Positions 32,622 to 39,605 of a DNA stretch of 44,085 nt are shown here, piece by piece (positions within the stretch are counted from its first letter, which is position 1; every line of letters begins with the position of its first letter). This DNA comes from an uncultured Bacteroidales bacterium (lineage in GTDB: Bacteria; Bacteroidota; Bacteroidia; Bacteroidales; Bacteroidaceae). A program made the position numbers and the translations under genes. The notes beneath the pieces are model-generated. The model was not told the origin of the DNA, did not search any database, and saw nothing but the letters and a program-made list of their open reading frames with translations. The stretch is taken from contig CACXLY010000020.1 of the NCBI GenBank assembly GCA_902768605.1, forward strand, positions 1 through 44,085. Direction: 5' to 3'.

Positions 32622-34612
32622 ATCTCAAATTCGAGCATCGTAAACGAGTAAGGCGGCAGCTCCACGTCACTCTTGCCCTGCATCTTGCACGGTTCCTGGA
32701 CGGGTGCGACGGGTTGGCTGTCGAAGCTGTTCTTGTCGTCCGGCTGTCCGCAAAGCGTCGTCTTCGTGCCCGCCTTCAGAGTGCCGAAGCGACTTAGGTT
32801 GAGGTGAGCCGTCTTCCGGTCGCTTGTGGCGTTGCAGAGCTTCACAAAGAGGCGGCGCGTCTTGGTGTTCAGCACGACCGACTGACCGTAGTGGCTGTCC
32901 TTCGCCGGCTGCACGACGCCCGCCTTGTCGCCTTCAAAGCGAACGCAGTCACCGTAATAATATTGTCCTGCCGACTGCCCGAACATCTGCTGCACATAGT
33001 AGCTGCAGGTCAGGTAAGGGCGTTCGTTGTCGAAGTAAATGAGGTCGGGATTCCAGCTCGTATTGTTCTTGCGGGCAAAGAGCGGCGCATAGCTCGTCAT
33101 GCGCACCACGTCGGCATTGCGCTCGACATGCAGCAGATAGAGTCCTTCTGCCAGAGCGTCGATGAGCTTCGAGTCCTTGGCAGCGTACTCGCCAAGATAG
33201 ACCTTCGTCTTCTTGCCGCGAGGATAGCTGTCGTACTGGCGGTTGCTGAGGAAATAGTCACGCGGCTCGTAGTAGTGCTCGTCAGCAAGAGGAATGCTCA
33301 GCTCGTCGCAAAGTTTCCATCCGTTATCGTAGTCGCTGTTGCCTGGATGCGAACCCGGACCGACGGTTCCCACGATGACAATCTCGGGGTGCGCCTTCGT
33401 GACGCGTTCGTACATATATTTGAAGCGCTCGCAGAACTCGGGCGAGATGCGCTCCTCATTGCCCAGTCCGAGGTACTTCAGGTGGAACGGCTCGGGATGT
33501 CCCTGCTCGGCGCGCTTCTTGCCCCACTTCGTGTTGACGTCGCCGTTAGCCCACTCGATGAGGTCCAACGCGTCCTGCGTCCACTCGTCCATGTCAGCCA
33601 TTGGCGCCACGTCCTGTGCCTGGCCCGGCATCCCCCAGCCGCCGTTGGTGCCCTGACACGACACGCCGCATGGCAGAATGGGAACCGGCTCCATCTGCAA
33701 GTCCTCGCAAAGCTGGAAGTATTCGTAGTAGCCGAGTCCCATCGACTGATGGTAGCCCCAGGTATTCTTGAGGTGTTTGCGCTCGTGACGCGGTCCGAGG
33801 GTCGTCTTCCAGCGATAAGTGCCCCAGAATCCGTCGCCGCCTCCGTGCACGACACAGCCGCCGGGGAAGCGCATGAACTTAGGCTTCAGGTCGGCTAACG
33901 CCTGAATCAGGTCCTTGCGAAGGCCGTGACCCTTGTAGGTATCTTGAGGCATGAGCGATATTTCGTCGATGTCCACCGTGCCTTTATTCAACACCAAGAT
34001 GCGCAGAACGGCATCCTTGCAGTCCTCCTTCGCGACGAGCGTTGCGTCGATTTTGGTCCATTTCATCGAAGAAACAGGTGCCGTTGCCTCAGCGATGACG
34101 ACGTTTCCCTTCGGCTGAGCAAGGACGATGCGGACCTCCTTGTTTCCTCCCTCGCCATTCCTCAGGAAGGCAGAAAAGTTGTATTTCATTCCGGCCTTCA
34201 CCGAGATGCCATCGAAGCCGCCGTTCTCCAGCCCGACGCCCGTCCAGCCATCAAAGTCGGCGTAATGTCCGACGCGTTCGATGTAGAGACGCATGTAGGT
34301 GGGGTTGTTGGGATGAAGCGGGGCGTCCATTCGCGGCTCCATTCGTCCGAGCGAATGTCCCGGGCGGGAGAAGCGCCAGGCCGTGCCCGGGCCCCATCCG
34401 TCGCGCTCTGTGGGGTTGTACTCGAACGAGCCGTTCTGCACGAGCTCTGCAAAGATGCCGCCGTCGGCAGCGTAACTGATGTCCTCGAAGAAGATGCCGA
34501 GCAGTTCGTCGCTTATGGCCTTGCCGCCCTTCGGAGCCTTTAGGGTAGGGGCGCCGACGGCGTTGGAGAAGGCTGTCAAAGCAGCGACTGCGAATGTCAA
34601 AATGCGTTTCAT
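32618..34612 (-). CDS. Secreted alpha-L-arabinofuranosidase, GH51
   Basis: A 664-residue secreted enzyme removing alpha-L-arabinofuranosyl groups from arabinan or arabinoxylan. The start at 34612 gives a signal peptide (MKRILTFAVAALTAFSNAVGA) 36 bp downstream of the TATCTTTG box; longer in-frame codons cross the promoter. Family order: GIFFEDISYAADGGIFAELVQNG, a CBM4-like domain (about residues 110-215), the TIM barrel with PGGCVVHG, and a C-terminal beta domain ending in PYSFTMLEFEI. The acid/base is Glu386 in YLGLGNEERISPEF and the nucleophile Glu475 in VYLGEYAAKD. It overlaps the BASS transporter gene by 4 bp. Confidence 0.95.
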   Translation of the reverse strand: MKRILTFAVAALTAFSNAVGAPTLKAPKGGKAISDELLGIFFEDISYAADGGIFAELVQNGSFEYNPTERDGWGPGTAWRFSRPGHSLGRMEPRMDAPLHPNNPTYMRLYIERVGHYADFDGWTGVGLENGGFDGISVKAGMKYNFSAFLRNGEGGNKEVRIVLAQPKGNVVIAEATAPVSSMKWTKIDATLVAKEDCKDAVLRILVLNKGTVDIDEISLMPQDTYKGHGLRKDLIQALADLKPKFMRFPGGCVVHGGGDGFWGTYRWKTTLGPRHERKHLKNTWGYHQSMGLGYYEYFQLCEDLQMEPVPILPCGVSCQGTNGGWGMPGQAQDVAPMADMDEWTQDALDLIEWANGDVNTKWGKKRAEQGHPEPFHLKYLGLGNEERISPEFCERFKYMYERVTKAHPEIVIVGTVGPGSHPGNSDYDNGWKLCDELSIPLADEHYYEPRDYFLSNRQYDSYPRGKKTKVYLGEYAAKDSKLIDALAEGLYLLHVERNADVVRMTSYAPLFARKNNTSWNPDLIYFDNERPYLTCSYYVQQMFGQSAGQYYYGDCVRFEGDKAGVVQPAKDSHYGQSVVLNTKTRRLFVKLCNATSDRKTAHLNLSRFGTLKAGTKTTLCGQPDDKNSFDSQPVAPVQEPCKMQGKSDVELPPYSFTMLEFEI

Positions 34613-34637
34613 GATGTCTTGTATTTTGTCGTTTCGG

Positions 34638-34703
34638 CTGCAAAGATACGAAATAATTCTCAATTCTTCTTTCTTAATTGTTAAATTCTTCGTATCTTTG
34701 CAG
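34638..34703. promoter_or_regulatory. Divergent mirror-image promoters
   Basis: CTGCAAAGATACGAA (34638-34652) and TTCGTATCTTTGCAG (34689-34703) are perfect 15-bp inverted copies. They contain TATCTTTG -7 boxes facing outward: 34641-34648 for GH51 (minus) and 34693-34700 for the lipoprotein at 34743 (plus). The 36-bp AT-rich spacer would hold both -33 regions. Confidence 0.7.
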
Positions 34704-34742
34704 AGCATAATCCCTATAATAATATATAATGTATAGTAAAGG

Positions 34743-35543
34743 ATGAAAAAGAGAAGCATTATGCGGATGGCTGCGGCGCTCGTCGTCGTCGGCATCCTGA
34801 CAGGTTGCAAGGGCAGGGACGCAGAGGTGAAACCCGTCTGCGGAACGTTAGAAGAGGCCTTCGGGCTGGAGTCGGCTACGCAGGAGGTACAGGAGGCGAT
34901 GGCATCCGTTGCGCTCGACGACCGCTATGAGAACACGTTTGAAGACGAGAAGGAGGGCGTTGCCGTCTGGAGCCTGATGCGTTTGAACGACGAGCAGTCC
35001 GCGGAGGGCATGGGCATCGTGGTCGTGAAGGACGGCAAGGCGACGGCTTTCCCCGACATCCGTCACGGCAATCAGCCCTCTGCACGATACGATGCCGCGA
35101 GCCGTACCTTGTGGTTCGCCGGCGGAGAAATGGAGGGGACGGGCATCCGCGTTGAGCGTCTGTACGAGCTCCATATTGCCGACGACGGCTCGGCCAGCAT
35201 CGCGCAAAGCATCGACCCATACGATATGCAACAGGCCTTGTTGCAACGACTTGGCTATAGCATCGACGGACAAAGCATCTCGTTCTACGACGAGAAGCGT
35301 CTGCTTTGCTGCGTCACGGATACCGTCAGCGACATGGGCGGCTTCGACGAAGAGCCCATCTGGATTGGCGAGCAACTAAGCTATGACCTCTCCGCCGAGC
35401 CGATCCGCGTGCTCTGCCTGCCCGGCTTGAAGTACGTCACAGGTCTCGTCCTCAACTACGACGCAATGCCGACCATCTCCGCAACATTGACGCTCAACCA
35501 TGACGGAGGTTTCGCGCTCGACAATATCGGCATAAAGGAATAA
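34743..35543 (+). CDS. Lipoprotein of unknown function
   Basis: A 266-residue protein with a lipobox (VVVGILTGC, acylated Cys at about residue 22). I recognise no domain. The mature part contains short beta-strand-like stretches (GMGIVVVKDGKATAFPDI, RTLWFAGGEMEG, LYELHIADDGSASIAQSID, SISFYDEKRLLCCVTDT) and Asp/Glu-rich loops, suggesting a beta-sandwich or propeller-like fold. It has its own TATCTTTG promoter facing away from GH51 and an AT-rich motif (34722-34736) ending 6 bp before the ATG. Confidence 0.8.
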   Translation: MKKRSIMRMAAALVVVGILTGCKGRDAEVKPVCGTLEEAFGLESATQEVQEAMASVALDDRYENTFEDEKEGVAVWSLMRLNDEQSAEGMGIVVVKDGKATAFPDIRHGNQPSARYDAASRTLWFAGGEMEGTGIRVERLYELHIADDGSASIAQSIDPYDMQQALLQRLGYSIDGQSISFYDEKRLLCCVTDTVSDMGGFDEEPIWIGEQLSYDLSAEPIRVLCLPGLKYVTGLVLNYDAMPTISATLTLNHDGGFALDNIGIKE

Positions 35544-35600
35544 CAGACAGTTATTGCAGATTAAGTTGAGACGAAATGAGAGTTTTTCCAGAAAAAGATG

Positions 35601-35608
35601 TATCTTTG
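35601..35608 (+). promoter_or_regulatory. -7 promoter box for the PIN toxin-antitoxin pair
   Basis: TATCTTTG in GATGTATCTTTGCACTC, 33 bp before the antitoxin ATG, with a T-rich stretch (GTTTTTCC) about 17 bp upstream as a possible -33 element. Confidence 0.6.
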
Positions 35609-35641
35609 CACTCAAGAAGTCAACTAAACAGATAGAACGCA

Positions 35642-35860
35642 ATGGTGACAACACAATTAAACCCTATGCAGCTGAACGTCCTAAGTCTGATGTCGTACAT
35701 CAATACGGAGCAGGAACAGAAGGAGCTGCAGGACATCCTTCTGGATTTCTATCGCAAGAAGGCAGACAGGCTGTTGCTGCAGTTTCAGCAAGAGCACAAC
35801 ATCACACAGGAAACGTTGGACGAATGGTCGTGCCATCACGAAAGAACTCCATACAACTGA
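35642..35860 (+). CDS. Putative antitoxin of a PIN-type toxin-antitoxin pair
   Basis: A 72-residue, mostly helical protein (NTEQEQKELQDILLDFYRKK, ADRLLLQFQQEHN) ending in EWSCHHERTPYN. An HxRTPY-like end is common in small Bacteroidetes antitoxins, as I recall them. Its TGA overlaps the ATG of the PIN gene by one base, giving tight coupling. The antitoxin role is inferred from size and context, since the family has no name I can assign. Confidence 0.7.
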   Translation: MVTTQLNPMQLNVLSLMSYINTEQEQKELQDILLDFYRKKADRLLLQFQQEHNITQETLDEWSCHHERTPYN

Positions 35861-36270
35861 TGAAGATAGTTCTCGACACAAATTGCCTCGTCAACGTCAT
35901 TATGCCAGGCTCATACAACAATGATGTCTGGCAAGCCTTTCGCGCAAACAAGTACGTGCTTTGCGTGACGAATGAAATCCTTTCGGAGTATCACGAGATT
36001 CTGACCAAGCGATACAACATCGTCATCGCCAACACAGTACTGAAGGAGTTGGTTGAAACGTCGAATGTCGAACGCGTCAACCCGTCGTTCCGTTTCAATC
36101 TCATCACCACCGACCCCGACGACAATAAGTTCGTGGATTGTGCCATCACGGCAGGTGCGACATTTATCGTCAGCAACGACCGTCATTTTAATGAACTTCA
36201 GCAATACGACTTCCCGAAGGTGGATGTCCGTACGCTTTCGGAGTTCCTGGAGATAGTAAGGAAGCTTTGA
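35860..36270 (+). CDS. PIN-domain toxin
   Basis: A 136-residue PIN-family ribonuclease-like protein of the putative-toxin type (COG1569). Acidic metal-binding residues are present: Asp6 in MKIVLDTNCLV, the Glu residues in TNEILSEYHEIL, and the Asp pairs in TDPDDNKFVDCAI and SNDRHF. A type II toxin of this sort cleaves RNA when released from its antitoxin. The start ATG overlaps the antitoxin stop; longer in-frame readings pass through the antitoxin gene and are not real. mutS begins 27 bp downstream. Confidence 0.87.
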   Translation: MKIVLDTNCLVNVIMPGSYNNDVWQAFRANKYVLCVTNEILSEYHEILTKRYNIVIANTVLKELVETSNVERVNPSFRFNLITTDPDDNKFVDCAITAGATFIVSNDRHFNELQQYDFPKVDVRTLSEFLEIVRKL

Positions 36271-36296
36271 TATATTAACAAGAAGCAGTTGCAGTT

Positions 36297-38918
36297 ATGG
36301 CACAAGAGCAGTTGACTCCGATGATGAAGCAGTTCTACGACCTCAAGGCGAAGCACCCCGAGGCACTTCTGCTGTTCCGTTGTGGCGACTTCTACGAGAC
36401 GTATGCCGACGATGCGGTGATTGCTTCCGAGATACTCGGCATCACGCTCACCCATAGGAACAACGGCAAGTCGGGCGTCGCGCAGAGCACCGCGATGGCA
36501 GGCTTCCCCTATCACGCCCTCGACACTTACCTGCCGAAACTCGTCAGGGCGGGCAAGCGCGTGGCTATCTGCGACCAGCTCGAAGACCCGAAACTGACGA
36601 AGACACTCGTCAAGCGAGGCATCACGGAGCTTGTCACGCCCGGTGTCACCATGGCGGACACGGTGCTCAATCATAAAGAAAACAACTTCCTCTGCGCAAT
36701 AAACTTCGGCAAACAAGCGTGCGGCATGTCGTTCCTTGACATCAGCACGGGTGAGTTCCTCGTGACGGAAGGCACCACGGAGTACATCGCGAGCCTCATG
36801 GCCTCGTTTGCCCCGAAGGAAGTCCTCTACGAGCGCGGCAAGCGGATGATGTTCGAGGGCAGTTTCGGCACGCGTTACGTCACCTTCGAACTCGACGACT
36901 GGGCGTTCACGGAACAGACGGCGCGGGAGAAGCTCCTGCGTCACTTCGAGGTGAAGAACCTGAAGGGCTTCGGCGTGGAGCACTTGCGGAGCGGCATCGT
37001 GGCGGCCGGCGTCATCCTGCAATACATGGAGATGACGCAGCACCAGCAGCTCGGCCACATCACGGCCCTGCGTCGCATCGAGGAAGACCGCTTCGTGCGC
37101 CTCGACAAGTTCACTATCAGAAACCTCGAGCTGACGGGCAGCATGAACGAGGGCGGCATATCGCTCCTCGACGTCATCGACAAGACGGTGACCCCGATGG
37201 GCGCTCGCATGCTGCACCGCTGGATGTTGTTCCCCCTGAAGGATCCTGTCCGGATCGGCAAGCGTCAAGATGTCGTGGAGACCTTCTTCCGCAGTCCCGA
37301 GGTGCGGGATGCCGTCCTGGAGCAGCTGCAGACGGTAGGCGACCTGGAGCGCATCATTTCGAAGGTGAGCGTCCGACGCGTATCGCCACGCGACATCGTG
37401 CAGCTGCGCATCGCCCTGCAGGCCGTGGAGCCCATCAAGGCGACGTGCCAGAGCAGCGAAGACGGCACTTTGAGAGAGATAGGCCAGCAGCTCGACCTCT
37501 GCGCCGAGATACGTGACCGCATCGCCCGCGAAGTGCGGCCCGACTGCCCCCTACAGGTCGCCAGCGGCGGCGTCATCATGGATGGCGTCAACGCCGAGCT
37601 CGACGAGCTGCGCAAGATAGCGTATCAGGGCAAGGGCTACCTGCTGGAGATGCAGCAGCGCGAAATAGAGGCGACCGGCATCCAAAGCCTTAAGATAGGC
37701 TACAACAACGTGTTCGGCTACTACCTCGAGGTGCGTAACACCTACCGCGACCAGGTGCCGCAGGACTGGATACGAAAGCAGACATTGACACAGGCCGAGC
37801 GTTACATCACCCAGGAACTCAAGGAGTACGAGGACAAGATAATGGGTGCGGAGGAGCGGATCCTCAGCCTCGAGGCCCAGATCTTCGACAAGCTCGTGAC
37901 GGACCTCACAGCCTACGTCGCCCCCATCCAGAGGAACGCCTCGCTCCTGGCACAGCTCGACTGCCTCCTCTCCTTTGCACAAAGCGCGCAGGAGAACCGC
38001 TACATACGCCCCATTGTGGACGACAGCGACGTCATCGACATACATGGCGGGCGCCATCCCGTCATCGAGAAGCAGCTCCCCATAGGCGAACGCTACATCG
38101 CCAACGACGTCTTCCTCGACACCCGGACACAGCAAATCATCATTATCACAGGCCCTAACATGGCCGGCAAGAGCGCGTTGCTCCGCCAGACGGCACTCAT
38201 CACGCTCCTGGCACAAATGGGCAGCTTCGTGCCGGCCGAGAGTGCACGCATCGGCTACGTCGATAAGATATTCACGCGCGTCGGCGCAAGCGACAACATC
38301 AGCATCGGCGAGAGCACCTTCATGGTCGAGATGAACGAGGCGGCGGGTATCCTCAACAACCTCTCGGAGCGCAGTCTGGTGCTCTTCGACGAACTGGGGC
38401 GCGGCACGAGCACCTACGACGGCATCTCCATTGCATGGGCCATCGTCGAGTACATCCACGAGAACAATCGCGGCCACGCCCGCACGCTCTTCGCCACGCA
38501 CTACCACGAGCTGAACGAGATGGAACGCAATTTCGCCCGCATCAAGAACTTCAACGTGAGCGTGAAGGAGGTCGACGGGAAGGTCATCTTCCTTCGCAAG
38601 CTGGAGCGCGGCGGGTCGGAGCACAGCTTCGGCATACACGTAGCGAAGCTCGCAGGCATGCCCAGGGCCATCGTCGCCAGGGCGAACGTCATCCTCCGAG
38701 AGCTCGAGGGAGCCGTCAACCATCAACATCTGGGGACGACTGACAAGCGGCAACGGACAACAGAAAGTGGCGTGCAGATGAACTTCTTCCAACTCGACGA
38801 CCCCGTCCTCTGCCAGATACGCGACGAGATACTCGGCCTCGACATCAACAACCTCACTCCCTTCGAGGCCCTCAGCAAGTTGAACGACATCAAGAAACTC
38901 GTCAAAGGAGGCAACTGA
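36297..38918 (+). CDS. mutS: DNA mismatch repair protein MutS
   Basis: An 873-residue MutS1, which recognises mismatches and recruits MutL. The mismatch-binding Phe-X-Glu motif is FYE in [12 protein letters not shown] (near residue 33). The Walker A loop is GPNMAGKSA (from about residue 619), Walker B lies in [16 protein letters not shown], and the dimerisation HTH follows. The full domain order I-V is present. Near the C-terminus, residues about 814-823 ([10 protein letters not shown]) are encoded by a 7-bp array, which sits in the flexible region before the final conserved helix ([19 protein letters not shown]). Confidence 0.97.
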   Translation: MAQEQLTPMMKQFYDLKAKHPEALLLFRCGDFYETYADDAVIASEILGITLTHRNNGKSGVAQSTAMAGFPYHALDTYLPKLVRAGKRVAICDQLEDPKLTKTLVKRGITELVTPGVTMADTVLNHKENNFLCAINFGKQACGMSFLDISTGEFLVTEGTTEYIASLMASFAPKEVLYERGKRMMFEGSFGTRYVTFELDDWAFTEQTAREKLLRHFEVKNLKGFGVEHLRSGIVAAGVILQYMEMTQHQQLGHITALRRIEEDRFVRLDKFTIRNLELTGSMNEGGISLLDVIDKTVTPMGARMLHRWMLFPLKDPVRIGKRQDVVETFFRSPEVRDAVLEQLQTVGDLERIISKVSVRRVSPRDIVQLRIALQAVEPIKATCQSSEDGTLREIGQQLDLCAEIRDRIAREVRPDCPLQVASGGVIMDGVNAELDELRKIAYQGKGYLLEMQQREIEATGIQSLKIGYNNVFGYYLEVRNTYRDQVPQDWIRKQTLTQAERYITQELKEYEDKIMGAEERILSLEAQIFDKLVTDLTAYVAPIQRNASLLAQLDCLLSFAQSAQENRYIRPIVDDSDVIDIHGGRHPVIEKQLPIGERYIANDVFLDTRTQQIIIITGPNMAGKSALLRQTALITLLAQMGSFVPAESARIGYVDKIFTRVGASDNISIGESTFMVEMNEAAGILNNLSERSLVLFDELGRGTSTYDGISIAWAIVEYIHENNRGHARTLFATHYHELNEMERNFARIKNFNVSVKEVDGKVIFLRKLERGGSEHSFGIHVAKLAGMPRAIVARANVILRELEGAVNHQHLGTTDKRQRTTESGVQMNFFQLDDPVLCQIRDEILGLDINNLTPFEALSKLNDIKKLVKGGN
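38737..38764. repeat. 7-bp array inside mutS
   Basis: CGACTGA, CAAGCGG, CAACGGA and CAACAGA follow each other. Reversed, they read TCTGTTG, TCCGTTG, CCGCTTG and TCAGTCG, so they are the same family as 16861-16946 and 24747-24910. Confidence 0.8.
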
Positions 38919-38931
38919 ACACGTCGGACGA

Positions 38932-39019
38932 CTATTCCCTACACGTGGGATTCATTGCTGCATGGCGACGAAGCAATTGCTGCATCGCGACAAAGCAATT
39001 GCTGCATGGCGATGAAGCA
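38932..39019. repeat. 22-bp-period array after mutS
   Basis: Units 38954-38975, 38976-38997 and 38998-39019 each begin ATTGCTGCAT and end in AAGCA. They are preceded in phase by a 22-bp segment (38932-38953) with TACACGTGGGA, resembling the reverse complement of the units at 23286. Two unit types therefore share one register. Confidence 0.92.
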
Positions 39020-39047
39020 ATCAAACATACGAGAAAAAGTGAACGAT

Positions 39048-39578
39048 ATGACACAGGAAAATGACTTGGAAAACCGCATACAGAGGGCTGTGGAGCTGTT
39101 CATGCAGGGCTACGGCTGCTGTCAGAGCGTCGTTTGCGCCTTTTCGGACCTCTACGGGCTGGACGAGGAGATGGCACTCAGAATTAGTGCGGGCTTCGGC
39201 GGCGGTGTGGGACGGATGCGGATGATGTGCGGTACGTGCTCGGCTCTCGTGATTCTCGCGGGCTTGGAGAAAGGCCAGACTCGGGGCGAGGACCGTGAGG
39301 GAAAGGCCGCTTGCTATCAGCTCGTCCGCCAGCTCCTCGAGACGTTCCGCCAGAGGAACGGCAGCATCATCTGCGCCGAATTGTTACAGATGAGCGGCCT
39401 TAAAGCGGAGACAAACACCTCGCAGCCCGACGAACGAAATGCAGAATACTATCGCGTCCGGCCCTGTGCCCGCAAGGTGGAGAGCGCGGCGCGGGTCTTC
39501 GCAGAGTGGACCCTCTCTAACTCTCCCTTAAAGGGCGAGAACCAAGTGCAGGTTCAACAAGAGGAGAAGAAAGATTAA
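39048..39578 (+). CDS. C_GCAxxG_C_C family protein
   Basis: A 176-residue protein with the conserved Cys pattern of the C_GCAxxG_C_C family: YGCCQSVVCAF, then GFGGGVGRMRMMCGTCSALV, ICAELL and PCARKV. Such proteins are presumed redox or metal-binding and their role is unknown. The ATG at 39048 is preferred; longer in-frame codons read the upstream 22-bp array. The last ~20 residues (SNSPLKGENQVQ and a Gln/Glu/Lys tail) follow the conserved domain. They begin in a palindromic element, so the C-terminus has been extended by repeat DNA. Confidence 0.88.
   Translation: MTQENDLENRIQRAVELFMQGYGCCQSVVCAFSDLYGLDEEMALRISAGFGGGVGRMRMMCGTCSALVILAGLEKGQTRGEDREGKAACYQLVRQLLETFRQRNGSIICAELLQMSGLKAETNTSQPDERNAEYYRVRPCARKVESAARVFAEWTLSNSPLKGENQVQVQQEEKKD
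39512..39540. repeat. Palindromic element at the 3' end of the C_GCAxxG gene
   Basis: The flank ACCCTCTCTAAC and the stem CTCCCTT/AAGGGCGAG (one unpaired base). Same orientation and flank as the lpxB copy. Confidence 0.85.
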
Positions 39579-39605
39579 ACTAAATAACTATCAAAACATA
39601 AAACT

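Noticed and set aside
38932..39019. CRISPR array
   Set aside because: Units are directly adjacent with no unique spacers, the period is 22 bp, and no cas genes are present.
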